From Neurospora crassa OR74A (lineage: Eukaryota; Ascomycota; Sordariomycetes; Sordariales; Sordariaceae), in the NCBI RefSeq assembly GCF_000182925.2, contig NC_026501.1, positions 4,505,917 to 4,569,916 on the forward strand: 64,000 bases of DNA, in the 5' to 3' direction. A program made the position numbers and the translations under genes. Under the pieces are notes generated by a model. The model was given only the letters and a program-made list of their open reading frames with translations. It was not told the DNA's origin and did no database searches. Shown one piece after another: positions 22,942 to 34,439 of this stretch (position 1 is the first letter of the stretch; each line of letters begins with the position of its first letter).

Positions 22942-25154
22942 CTAGTCAGCCCTATGCGTCTGGTCCGCCGACCGCCCCCTGTCCCTCGTGGCAGGCAAAT
23001 CCGGGCTTCGCTTGATCACATCCCCATCCGCAGTGAACAGCGTCTCCGCTACAGCACCGTCAAGAAATCCCCTGCCCTCGTCCTCGACATCCTCGCCCTC
23101 TCCGTCTCTCTCACTGCTGCTGCCTCCGCTTCCACTCCTGCTTCCACTGCGGCTGGTAGAGGCAGAAGACGAAGACCCGCTGCCACTGTCACCGCCGACC
23201 ATGTGAGCCCTGTGGACGTTGTTCTGCGCATCCTGACGCATCTTGGAGATCTTGAGGTAGTTGTACATGGCTATGGCGGCCAAAGTGACGAGCAAGCCCA
23301 TGACGTTGATGACCGTCATGGTGTCGCCAAAGACAATGGCCGCGGCTGAGATGGTGACTGCCTCCTTGAAGATTCCAGCAATGGACAGGGTGACGACCGA
23401 GGTACGCTTCAGCAGAGCGAACTCGGATGCGGTCATCAGGAAGGCGATGGTTCCGGGGAAGACGATGAGCAAGGGCGCCATGAGCATGCCGTGTTCCTCG
23501 GCGATGACCTTCAAGCCGGCAAACAAAGCCGAAAATCCTTCGATGGGAATGGCGATGGAAATCAGGCTGAGGAACATGACGGGGGCGAGGAAAAAGATGC
23601 TGGAGAATGGGTTGGACGTGGCCGGGTTGCGGAGAAGCAGGATCTGGGTCAGACCCCAGCGGAAGCCAGAGAAGAACGACGCGGAGATGACGAGGAGGAA
23701 GCCGCCTAGCTTGAACTCGACCTCGCCGGCGACCATCATCACGACGCCGAAGGTCATGGTTGCGATGATGGCTACTAGTCGCCATGTGGGTGATTCGAGT
23801 CGGAAGAGAAAGGCGAAGAGGAGGACAAAGGCTAGCGAGGAGGATTTACACATGGCTGAGAGAATGGTTAGCAACGGATACTGCTGTAACACGAGGTAGT
23901 GTTAAAAGGTCGTCGGCAGAGCAACTTACTGTAGAAGGTGAGGGTAATGAATTGTAACGAAGCATTGCCCAGCCCGATATCGAGGCCGGTCGCCAATCCG
24001 CAGGGACCGATCCTGGTGAGGTAGAACCACTTGGTCATGACAGGCCGTTCCGGTTCATGCCTCGACTGGCCCAGATCCGACTTATGCCCATTTGTTGGTC
24101 GTAGCGAGGGAAAGAAGAACAAGACGATGGATGCCAAGGAGAACTGCACGAGCATGTGTGTAGCGGTGGTAAATAACGGGAATCGGAAATTGAGCTTCTT
24201 TGGGTCAAACATCCATTTGTTATACTGGTGATAGTAGAAAGCAAAAAGTTAGCATCTCTCTGTTCACAATAAACAGGAAGGGTTGTGTTTGCCTACCAAG
24301 GATATGCTTAATGAGAAGAAGTACCAGAGGAGAATCAGTGTCACGTTAATGACAGCATTCTTGAGCACCGCCCTGTCCGCCTCTAGCTTCTCTGCTTCCG
24401 AGATCCTGTCCCTCGCTATCCTCTGGTCAAGCTGGGTGTTGCGACTTCTCTTGCGGCTCTTCCTCCGTTTGTCCGCACCTGTCAAGCCGGCCTCTTCGTC
24501 GATATGGAGGTCCTCGTCCGATAAGTCGTCATCGCTAGGTCCGTCATAGCGTCCCGCAACTTCCTGCACCCTTGTATCCTCCCCAACCGATTTGACCTCG
24601 TCGAAATCGATTCCCTTTCCTGCCGATGATCGTGGCCTCGGAGATCGGTGTCTGCTGCTGCTGGATGCGCCAACGGGATTCATAAGACTGCTTCTCCGGC
24701 GTCGGTGGCCGCCCCCTACTCCACTGATGGGAGCCATTTCGATGTCGAAAGAGTCCGAGTTGAGATATGGTGTTGCGTCTGTGTGTTTAACAGCTTCGTC
24801 GTGGGCACATATCGCTAGGTCAAAGTGTTGTTTACTTTTCAGGGTCGAGGTTGCAGATGGAGTGGTACTCAGGACCACAGGGACGGAAACGGTGTCAACG
24901 GTAACGTGTGGGTCTTCGTCTCCGCTGATGTCGAGATTGTAGGACCCTGTACCTGTGCGTCGTGCAGAGACTGTGGGTGTCGCGTGTCCACTTGCACCCG
25001 CGGTGCCGATGCCGCTTGTGAAGGCTGAGGATGTTCCTGGGAGGGCGTGTGGGGTGTTATCGCCGGTTGGTGATGGGGATGAGGCAGAGGTTGCGTCGAG
25101 GGAGAGCACGGAGAGCGTCGTCGGTGATGTTCCTTCTTGGGTGGGAGGAGACAT
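22942..25154 (-). CDS. Triose-phosphate/nucleotide-sugar transporter family protein (YMD8/SLC35C2 type)
   Basis: Three exons: 25154-24297, 24224-23930, 23855-22942; introns 24296-24225 (72 nt) and 23929-23856 (74 nt). Product 688 residues. Residues 1-265 form a long polar, probably cytosolic extension ending in basic clusters (RRKSRKRSRN). About ten membrane spans follow, starting with NAVINVTLILLWYFFSLSIS joined across intron 1 to LYNKWMF, a signature of the TPT/DUF250 fold. LTFYTMCKSSSLAFVLLFAF spans intron 2. A serine-rich tail follows the last span (GLLVTLAAIAMYNYLKISK). The family acts in Golgi/ER membranes; the substrate cannot be read from sequence. The start codon lies only ~260 bp from the left end of the RIP-mutated transposon. 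Confidence 0.9.
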
Positions 25155-25406
25155 GATATTTCAACGAGATGGACGGAGATGCATTATTAGGGGCAGGGGA
25201 TTTCAATTGGCTCTAGGTACACGGTGCGACTAGACGTTTGAGAAGTTGGAGCGGTCCCTTGCTAGCCGTGCTAGCCTCTGAAGCATATCGAGATGGGCTG
25301 AGATTTGCGACGCTCGAGAGTTGGCGACTTGGCGAGGCCAGATGAGCGGTGGAGTGGTGGGAGATCGCGGCGGTCATTGGCTTTGCACCCCAGTTTCATA
25401 CGATGG
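25155..25406. promoter_or_regulatory. Short 5' region of the transporter, truncated by the transposon
   Basis: About 250 bp of ordinary-composition DNA lies between the transporter ATG (25154) and the 8-bp target duplication of the MULE element. Any promoter element further upstream has been displaced by 12.7 kb, to beyond 38,081. Confidence 0.55.
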
Positions 25407-25414
25407 AAAAAAGG
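25407..25414. repeat. Left 8-bp target-site duplication of the MULE element (AAAAAAGG)
   Basis: AAAAAAGG directly abuts the outer end of the left inverted repeat (CGACCCGG...) and recurs at 38074-38081 directly outside the right one. Eight to eleven bp is the usual MULE duplication length. Confidence 0.8.
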
Positions 25415-25502
25415 CGACCCGGATAAAGCGACTGTGCTCGATTCCATATGGCCTGTGTGGGGGCAGTCTGACCAATGGTACAACTATATTAGCGCCCGCC
25501 AA
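25415..25502 (+). repeat. Left terminal inverted repeat of the MULE element (88 bp)
   Basis: Matches the reverse complement of 37986-38073 at 85 of 88 positions by eye. The three differences (GGTACAACTATATTAG against GGCACAACCATGTTAG) are all CpA-to-TpA or TpG-to-TpA changes in the left copy, the RIP signature. The outer ~70 bp are identical and keep intact CA and TG dinucleotides. Confidence 0.9.
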
Positions 25503-25689
25503 ATTTGCTAGCGAGCAACATCTTGTGACATCTCTGTACCTTAGTAGTAACGATTGAAGCAATTAAGTATATCGCCGTCGCCGTCATTATTTACTATCGT
25601 AGTCAGTAAGTGTAGTATTGAGGCCTTACTTACCGTTATCGAAATTATTAACCGTATATTATAGAAATACTTAAAATTATCGATTTAAC

Positions 25690-27151
25690 CGCCTCCTCCC
25701 TTATATTCGCGCCCGTACGCGCCCCTAATCTAACCCCTTTATTTAAATAAATTAAGACCGAACTACGCAACGATAATAAAGAGTTTCTCGATATTAATAA
25801 GCTTGTTAAAGAGGAGAAGCTATTTCTAATTCCCGCTGTCGTTCTAATTTGTATTCCCTTCTACCGCCGCCGCTCCCTATCGACCTTAAGTTCGAGCTCG
25901 AACTCTTCCTCGTTATTATCGTCGTTATCGGACTAAAACTAAGTAAATAAGAAGGAGGGGGATAGGGAGTTAGGGAAGGAGGAGCCTACTTTCGTTGCCT
26001 TCTCCTCTCGTCTCTAGGACAATATCGATACCGCTTTTATTAAGATTAGTAGCATTACTAGAGACCTCGGGTTTAGTATTATTAAGAGGCGCCCTAGTAA
26101 CTACCGTAATAGCGAGCTAATATAATATAATTTAGAGTATATTAAAGGTAAGAGTTATTCCGGGTAGAAGTGTAAAAACGATGCGCTTATCTAAAGACCT
26201 ATAGCGGCCAATATAAAAAAGAACTATAAGTAGAAGGTAAAGTTAGTATTCTATACTAAAACGAGGGTATAGTAATTCAGCCTTATAAGGTCTAACTATT
26301 GTTACGACCTTAATTTAGACGGTGTATATTACTATATTATTAATTATTGTCTTTAGTGTATTGGAGAAGTAGAAACTAGTATTTTAAGGATAATTAAATA
26401 ATTAAAGACTTTATTAACCAATATCGCTTTAACTATCCGGGAGGAATTTGATATTACTATTACGGGGTGCAACGTTTTAAATATATTAATTATTAATAAA
26501 TAGAGATTAGTTAGTACCCTTATACTTACCTAATAATTTTTGGACTATTTTAATAAGATTAAAGGTATTTTTAAAGACGTTTACCGTTATAATAGTAAGG
26601 AAGATAGTTTAATAGAGAAGATATTTTAGAATTATCCTTAGTATATTGAGTAGTTAAAAAAGAATCCCGAGGTTATAAGTTTGGATTGTACGTATAAAAT
26701 TAATAAATTTGATATACCTCTCCTTTAAATATATAGTGTAACGGCTATACATACGACTTTTAATATTAATTATTGTTTATTTAGCAGGGAGAAGGAAGTA
26801 TACTTTATATAGGTATTTTAGTAAATCGAGGCCATACTTTTAAAGTATAAAATCCCCTACCTTTTAGTTATTATTATAAATTATAATAAAGTATATAAGA
26901 GAGTTTGCCGGGTAGTCTTCCCTATTACCTAGCACTAGATCTATCTCTAGTATATAATAAAAAACGTTATTTTTAATGTTAAGAAGAAGTAGGAAGGTAG
27001 TTTCGAGGGTATTGCGTTGGGTAACCGTAGTAGTAACGGGAGTTATCTACGTAAAGACTATTTATATATAGACATCAACCCCGCTAACGAAAATCTTAAC
27101 GCCCACCGTATTACCGCTATATTGTTGAATAGAGATAATCGCGAGTATTAT
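25690..27151 (+). pseudogene. MULE transposase, N-terminal half with DDE core (RIP pseudogene)
   Basis: Translating through stops gives a continuous MULE-like reading. Near 26,640-26,720 it reads NPEVISLDCTYKINKFDIPLL, as in MULE core DCTYKTN-type motifs (first catalytic Asp). A phenylalanine-rich strand and SREKE follow, then INYNKVYKR near 26,880, where RIP has probably changed a catalytic Asp to Asn (GAT to AAT). After that come a histidine-rich motif (CLWHI-like) and IKNVIFNVKKK near 26,950. An upstream region around 26,010-26,300 resembles the FAR1-like DNA-binding domain. The frame carries many TAG/TAA codons, mostly at former CAG/CAA/TGG positions. The gene is broken at 27,152 by the Gypsy element and resumes after 36,438. 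Confidence 0.75.
27147..27151. repeat. Left 5-bp target-site duplication of the Gypsy element (ATTAT)
   Basis: ATTAT immediately precedes the 5' LTR and recurs at 36439-36443 immediately after the 3' LTR. Five bp is the expected Ty3/Gypsy duplication. Confidence 0.85.
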
Positions 27152-27491
27152 TGTTAGGAGGCTAAGAATTCGTGTATAGAAGCACCTCAGCGGCTGCTGC
27201 TCCCCTTCGTCAACCAACGCGTGGGATTACTAACGATAACGCCTATATCGGGTCGGGCTCGCAGGAAGGATAATCCGGCACCGCACTAAGGCGCCAGACT
27301 AGTACGAGGCTCTATAATATTTGTTAACGGATAAATAGAGTTTACACAAATATAAAAAAGGTTTAACGAAGCGTAATTTATTATAGTTAGTAACTATTAA
27401 TATATTTTTAAATTAACCCCTAATTTACCATCCCCTACGTATAGCCACAACCGTAATTACCTCAGCCTACCTTTCGCTTATATTCCTAATA
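27152..27491 (+). repeat. 5' LTR of the Gypsy retrotransposon (340 bp)
   Basis: Starts TGTTAGGAGGCTAAG and ends TTCCTAATA, where the final TA corresponds to CA in the 3' LTR (TTCCTAACA), so the canonical TG...CA ends are visible once RIP is allowed for. It aligns end to end with 36099-36438 at the same length, and the differences I checked are transitions. The following bases (AATTAATAGCTC...) are where a primer-binding site should be, but I could not match a tRNA. Confidence 0.92.
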
Positions 27492-28099
27492 AATTAATAG
27501 CTCTTCCTCTAGAAATTAAGCTAGTATTATTAAAATATACATATATAGTAGCTAATTTATCTCTCGCACCGCCGAAGCTATTCTTTACCCCTCTTATACT
27601 ACTACCCCCGTAATTACTATAATTAAAATAATTCAACCTCCTTTACTTTTATTGTAATAACGCTAGCCTACTATAGAATCTATTAAAGAAAATAGTAATG
27701 AAGACTACCCCCCTATACCGCCCTAGGCTCCTTAATTATACCCCCAAATCTTAAAAGCCGATAAGCTCATACGTAAGTAGCAACTATTCGAATTTCGGTT
27801 CGCCGCAATTAAATTCCTCCTTAACTATCTCCTTTTATATATATTCTAATAGGAGTAATTCGCTTTCGTAAGCCTCGCCGAATAAAATTTAGTAGGAAAT
27901 TACCCTTCTATCCCCGTTAAGTTCTATTACTAAAATTACCTCTTTTATAATTAAATTCGTATTTCTATTATACCTCCCCTTATTACCCCTTCGTCGGCGG
28001 CCGCCGCTATAATTACTCCTTTACTAACTATAGTTATATTAGCCTATATTAAATACCGTTTTAAATATAATATTACTAAATTTATTAGCGAAAATTTCT

Positions 28100-28620
28100 T
28101 ATAATTACAAAATTATTTTTATAACATCGATATATATTTTTAAGAGTACCCCTATACTTCCCTCTCGTTCGCCGTCAATTATATCGAAGGTAATTCTAAG
28201 AACGTATAAATTAAATATATATTAGCTCTCTATAGTAAGCCTAAGTATAATACTATTTATAATATACCTATATAGAACAACCTCTATACTTTCTTAAAAA
28301 CCGAATATAATAATAATACTTAAACTATTAAATAATCTACTTTTAATAAATTCGAATGTATATAGTAAAACGCTTCAGAAACTATTCGTAACTTTTATAA
28401 CCGCTATTATACCGAAGAATTCAATTTATTATATAATTAATTAAAGTATACTCGGGTCGTCGCTTAGGTTAATTAATTATACCCCCTTTTTAAATAAAAC
28501 GTCTTTTCAATAGCTAATATTAATATAATAAACGAAGTAATAACGTATATAGAATAATTAGAAGGCTTAGAAAATATTAAATTATTTATATTGTATTACT
28601 AAAATTAAATATCTTTAGGG
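28100..28620 (+). pseudogene. Gag-like capsid domain of the Gypsy element (RIP pseudogene)
   Basis: Read through stops, this stretch gives YIEGNSKNV, LYTFLKTEYNN, STFNKFE, then NASETIRNFYNRYYTEEFNLL, matching the general retrotransposon gag pattern (W...F...L; Q...SV..Y...F..L) with tryptophans and glutamines lost to stops. A degraded CCHC zinc knuckle may lie near 28,770-28,830 (CWKGY-like), but this is weak. Confidence 0.6.
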
Positions 28621-29699
28621 TATACTCCGTTATTTTCTTCGTTTTCGTACCCTCCTACTTCCTCTTCGAATACTCCTTCTCAATTGTCCTATAGTAATAA
28701 CCCCTCCGACTTTCCCCGTCGCCCCTCTACTATTTTCTAAATAAACCCTAATCTTATTTATTCCCTTTATTGCTAGAAAGGCTATATATATAGCTAGTAT
28801 ACCTAATTAAAGCTATTAAATACCTATTATAAATATAATATAATAGGCTATTTCGTAGTAGTATATTCGAACCGAACCTATTATAATTACAACTAAATTA
28901 ACTATCTAATACGAAATTGCTTTATCCCTATAAGTACCCCCTTATATAAAATAAATACTAAGCTAATTATAGCTAGAACGGCGGCTATAACCGTTTAAAA
29001 TAATATAAGTAAATTATAAATATACTTAGAAATAAGGTTATTAATAAAGATTTATAGAGATTAATAAAATATACGAAGGTTAATAAATTCGAACGTAGAA
29101 TTAAATTTAATTAGTAAGTATTTACTCCCGTCGGATGTAAAAATTAATTTAATACCCTATTGTCTTATTAATTTCTCCTTTCAACCTATTCCTATATATA
29201 GTACGACTACCTATCTTATTAAAATACGTAATTCCTATAGTATTAAACGGACGAAGTGAATTACTTTTATTATAATTAAATCCCCGGCTGTAGAAATTAT
29301 TTTTAATTACCCCTAATTTTATAAATAGAATTCTAATATTAATTAGTAGCGATAATTATTTTAATTTCGTATTAAAGCTAGTAATTTCGTATTAAATATA
29401 ATATTAGCGAAGGAAGTATATAACGCTACAATCGTCCTAATAAGGCTTTAATAGAATTTAATTCTACTATTAGACTTTTAGGAAATAGTAAAGGTAGAAG
29501 AGGGTTTCTACCCTCCTACGTATACGAATATCCTATTCGAAATCCCCTCTTCCTTAGTATTAGAATTCGTAGCCCTACTTATTGTAATAAAATCGGCCGA
29601 ATTACCTCCAATCCTTACCCCCCTAATAAAAATTTTTCGAATAGTATTTAATAGTATTTACCCTACCCTAGTACCCCCTATAGAACTAGCGCTACTATA

Positions 29700-31080
29700 A
29701 CCCTTAAAATTATCAAAGGAAATAAAAGGCGAACCTACCGTCCTTAAACCAATTATCCTATTAGAGTACGAAGAATTCCAGTCGGTATTCGAAACTTCAA
29801 TTACACCCCTACCCTAATATAACCGATTAGAATATTATATTAATCTAATTGAAAAGAAATTAGCGCTTTAAGGATTAATTTATATATTGAATATTAAAGA
29901 ATTAAAAGTATTATATAAATAATTAATAGAAATATTCTAGAAAAAATAAATTCGTCCTTCTATTAATTTAACGAGTATCCCTATTATTTTTATTCTAAAG
30001 AAAGGTAGAAAGCTAAGGCTCTATATTAATTTTAGAGCGTTAAATAAAGTTACAAAAAAAATCGAACGGTATTACCCTTTATTTAAAAAATTCTCAATTA
30101 GTTATTATTAGCTAAAATCTTTATAAAGTTAGATTTAAAGGACGTATACTATAGGATTCGAATTCGAGAGGGAAATAAAGAAAAAATAATATTTCGTACG
30201 AAGTATAAGCACTATAAATTCTTAATTATACTAATAGGATTAGCGAATATACTAGTAATATTTTAAATATATATTAATAATATATTAATAAGGCTAATAA
30301 ATATAATATATATTATTTACTTTAATAATATCCTAATTTATAGTAAGAATGAAAAAGACTACATTAATTATATTAAGGAAGTCCTTTAATGGTTATAAAA
30401 TTGTAACCTCTATGTAAACCTAAGTAAGTACAAATTTTATATAAAGCGGGTATCGTTCTTAAGATATATTATTTCCCTAAAAAACGTATTAATAGATTTA
30501 AAGAGGGTAGCAACAATTGTAGAATAGGAGGCTCCGGCAAGTATTTATAATATCTAAATCTTCCTAGGGTTTATAAGGTTCTATTAATACTTTATAATAT
30601 TATATTCCAAAGTAATTACACCCCTAATAAAATTATTAAAGGAGGATAAATAGAAGCTGTTCGAATTTATAGTAAAAATAGAAGAAATATTCGAAGAACT
30701 TAAAAAACTATTCTAAAAAGCTCCTATATTACGCTATTTCGACCTAATATTATAAATCCGAATAGAAATAAACGTATTAGACTTTATAATTGGGGCGGTT
30801 CTTATATAATTATATAGTAATAAGTAGTACCTAGTAGCTTTCTTCTCGAAGAAGAAATTACCGGAAGAAATTAAATATAAAATTAAAGATAGAGAGTTAT
30901 TAATAATTATAAGAATATTAAAGGCGTAGAAGTAATACTTATTGTATATAAATAAACCGTTCCTAGTAATTATAAATTATTTAAATTTATAATATTTTTG
31001 AAATAAGGAATAGGTAAATATAAAATAAAATTAGTAGGTATTAAAATTAATAACGTATAACTTTAAGATTAAATATTATT
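29700..31080 (+). pseudogene. Reverse transcriptase and RNase H of the Gypsy element (RIP pseudogene)
   Basis: RT motifs: FILKKGRKLRLYINFRALNK near 30,000-30,050 (canonical LCVDYRALNK before RIP), KLDLKDVYYRIRIREGNKE near 30,130-30,180, and a FRTKYKHYKFL block near 30,195. The catalytic box reads IYFNNILIYSKNEKDY near 30,315-30,360: the two catalytic aspartates are both Asn (GAT/GAC to AAT), a typical RIP outcome that kills activity. The RNase H part (~30,720-31,080) shows FSKKKLPEEIKYKIKDRELL and a YINKPFLVIINYLNL strand, where the Asp is again Asn. Order and spacing are those of Ty3/Gypsy pol. Confidence 0.85.
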
Positions 31081-31699
31081 TAAGAAAATTAAATCTAGTA
31101 GATAGGTTATTAAAGAAATTGTAATTATAAGGGGGAAAATTAGAAGTAAAGGGCGACTACCTATTAATAAAAGTTTTTGAAAGGAGTAAAAAGAAGGGTC
31201 GGGCAATAAAGGAAAATTGGGTATTAAAGGTACTAGTAAAATAAATAATTTTAATTGAAAAGGAGGTTTAAAAGATAGTAGTAGAAGAGAAGGAATAGTA
31301 ATAGGATATAGGTGAAATAGAAGAGGGTTAAATATTGGAAGATAAAAAGGCTGAATTATAGGAGGAAAGGCGGAATTTGTAGGGGGAGGACGAATTAAAT
31401 AAGGAGGAAAGGAAGCGAAAGGAAATTAAAGGTAATAGTAGAGAGGATAGAATAATAAAAAAGAGGGTAAGGTTCGTAGGCGAAGCTACTATTAAATTAA
31501 GGAGGGAGGATAAAAGTATTGTTATAGGAAATATCGGTAGGTATATAATAGTAGTAAAAGTATAGAAGGATAAAGAGTAGCTACTATTATTAAAGTAGTA
31601 ATTATTAGAAGCGTAAAAGGAAGATTTATTTATTATTAAGGAAGTATAGAAGAATAGCGAAGGGGGGAAACGAATAAAGAATTGGAAGATAGGGGAAAA

Positions 31700-32460
31700 T
31701 AGAATACTATAATATTAATACTAAATTTATATCCCGGAATAGATATAAGCTAAGCTACTCTATATTTACTATAATATAATAATAGCCGGATACCCGGACT
31801 AAAAGAAAACGTTAAAATATATTAATTAATTCTACTATTAATTTATTATTACAACCGATATTAAATTATACGTTCGCAAATATCTAGCGTATTAGAAGGC
31901 TAAATTACGTAACTACTAACTATATAAATTATTAAGGTCGCTACCTATCCCTACTATCCTCTAATAAAATATTTCGTATAATTTTATTATTAGAATACTA
32001 AAATTATTTAACCCTATATTTAATCGGACCTACAACGCAATCCTCATTATTATTAACCGCTTTACTAAATATACCCTATATATCCCTATATAGAAGACAA
32101 TCGATATTTAATAATTTATATTCCTCTTCTAACGAAATATCTTCTAGCAATTTAACCTCCTAAATTCGATTATATTGGATAGAAATAGCCTTTTTATAAA
32201 CCAATTTTAGAAAACTTACTATCAATTCTTAAATATTCGTAGACGCCTTAGTATAGCCTAATACCCCCAAATAGACGGATAAACGGAAAGGCAAAATTAG
32301 AATTTAGAATTATACTTTCAAATCTTTTATAATATAGAGTAGGTTAATTAAGCCGAAAAAATCACGCTAACGTAGTAAACGTATAATAATTATTTCTATA
32401 CCGCTATTAGAAAATCCCCCTCGGAACTACTCTTAGAATATTATCCTTAGGAACCGGCGG
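31700..32460 (+). pseudogene. Integrase of the Gypsy element (RIP pseudogene)
   Basis: The N-terminal zinc-binding region near 31,750-31,910 reads as a degraded HHCC finger, including YLAYQKAK where Cys became Tyr. The core shows LRSLPIPT, an altered FI-G-LPK strand (first catalytic Asp as Asn), RTYNAILIIINRFTKYTLYI, ILDRNSLFINQF with the second Asp kept, and YPQIDG followed by TER (third catalytic residue Glu kept) near 32,260-32,300. KSPSELLLEYYP near 32,410-32,455 closes the core. All are standard Gypsy integrase landmarks in order. Confidence 0.82.
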
Positions 32461-32879
32461 ACTCGGAGCGAAGGCGGAGGATAATCCTATTAATAATAAT
32501 TACTAATTAAATTAATAAACTACTTTGTAAGCGGGTAGAAATTATAGTAATTCTAAAGGTCGTTAATTAAGGGTATATAAAATAATATAATAAAATTTAA
32601 AAATTAAAGGAGTTTAACGTTAAAAGCTAGGTTTTACTTAATATAAAGTATATTAAATAATACTACCTAAGCGCCAAATTAATAAATAAATTTTTAAGAC
32701 CCTTCTAAATTATTAAAATTATTAGAGAAAAAAAATTAGTATACTAACTTATACTCTCCGTATATTACTAAATTTATCTAATATTCTTTATTACCCTATT
32801 AAAACCGTACTATAAGGATCCTGCTATAATAGTACTGCAAAAAAAAATTATAAATATTAAAGAGGATAATATTTAATAT

Positions 32880-33030
32880 AAAATTAAAGTAATTATAAAA
32901 TATTATAAATCCGGCCGTTAATATTAATTCTAAATTAAATAGAAGGGGTATCCGGACGACGAGAATTCGTAGGTCTTACGAAAGGATATAAATTACCCGG
33001 ACCTTTTTAAGGAATATAAGGCTAGGGAAA
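32880..33030 (+). pseudogene. Chromodomain at the integrase C-terminus (RIP pseudogene)
   Basis: Read through stops, the frame gives YYKSGR, then KGYPDDENS, VLRKDINYPDLFKEYKARE. KGYPDDENSW with a following helix is the diagnostic second half of a retrotransposon chromodomain; the tryptophans are stop codons here (TGG to TAG). In active chromoviruses this domain directs integration to marked heterochromatin. Confidence 0.78.
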
Positions 33031-33109
33031 TACAACGGCGGCGTACTAATAGCAAGCTAACTACTAAATTGATAAGAATTAATTAAATAGAGGAAGGAGA
33101 ATAATAATT

Positions 33110-33525
33110 ATTTAAAAATATAGAGTAAAAACGTAAAATATAAATATAAAACGCAAAATGTAAAGTAGAAATATAAAATACAAATGTAAAATGCAAAACG
33201 TAAAATAAAGATGTAAAATATAAATGTAAAATGTAAAATGTAAAATAGAAACGCAAAATATAAACATAAAATATACAATACAAAGTAGAAATATAAAACG
33301 CAGATATAAGATGTAAGATGTAAAGTAGAGACGCAAAATACAAATATAAAATATAAAACGTAGACGTAAAACGTAGACGCAAAACGTAGATGTAAGATAT
33401 AGACGTGAACCGTAAAATAGGGATATAAAGTAGAAATATAGAGTAGAGAAGTAAATTAGAAATATAAAATAGAAATATAAAGCGGAAATATAAAATAAAG
33501 ACATTAAATAGGACGAGAAATAGGA
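33110..33525. repeat. Degenerate short-unit tandem array inside the Gypsy element
   Basis: About 400 bp of imperfect units of the type AAAATRTAAAATGYAAA / TAGAAATATAAAACG, roughly 9-19 bp each. Consistent AT-rich composition with CA and TG still present at several places (e.g. GCAAAATG), so it is less thoroughly RIP-altered than its surroundings. It starts about 50 bp after the pol frame ends. Confidence 0.75.
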
Positions 33526-34260
33526 AGGGAAGGTAATTTAATTTAATATAAAATACTAATAAAGTACTAGGTAGAATATAGCCCGTATTTTCTATTATTA
33601 CTCTAAATAAAAAAATCTTTAATAGTATCCGCTATTATTAATATAGGATTAGAATCTACAACCTTAAAAGGAATACTCCTACATATTACTACGCTTATTA
33701 ATAATATTCGCAAATATTACCTTATACTATTTACTTATAATCCTCCCTTATAAATTCTAATAATTTATTTAATTTTCTATTTAATAATACTAACTTCCTA
33801 TTAACCAACTAATATTAAAGACTATAACTACAACCGGGGGAGGGGGGGATATAAATAAAAGTATTTAATATAAAGATATTTATAGGGGAGTTAAGGGGGG
33901 CCGCTAAATTAATATTAATATTAGTATTACTAATACTATAGTAGCCTAATTTCGAATAGCCCTTATAATTAAAGTTAGAAATACGAAGTATCTTAGGTAA
34001 CGTCGCAGGGAAATTGTTATTAATTAAGCGCGCTTATATTATAACTTAAAATACTATTGCGGAACAATGCAATTATTATAAGAGGGGGGCAGGCAAGGGG
34101 CTATTAGTATTAGTAAAGCGTACAATTTTAACCGTTATATTTTATATAGCGTTCTATAAATTACAAATACTATAAAGGACCTCGAATATATAGCGGTGTA
34201 TTGTTAGCGAATACTGCGATTTCTCGTTGAACTTTGGAAGGAAAAGACGTTAGCGAAGTG

Positions 34261-34324
<64 letters not shown>
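34261..34324. repeat. Uninterrupted 64-base A homopolymer
   Basis: Sixty-four consecutive A residues, preceded by GTTAGCGAAGTG and followed by GAAACGTACC. The ~200 bp before it keep more CA and TG than the rest of the element. It could be the tail of a nested non-LTR/SINE insertion, a slippage expansion, or partly an assembly artefact. Confidence 0.85.
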
Positions 34325-34326
<2 letters not shown>

Positions 34327-34439
34327 AACGTACCTTTAGTCTAGTAAGTATTCTAGCCAATTAATTTAAGAGCCTCGTATAAATTCAAAGCTAGAGCGCT
34401 TGTAAATGTTTAAGTTAAAGTAATACTATATCCTAAGTA

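Noticed and set aside
33083-33504. Two long minus-strand open frames rich in F, Y, I and L
   Set aside because: They come from the degenerate AT-rich tandem array inside the retroelement; composition alone keeps the frame open.
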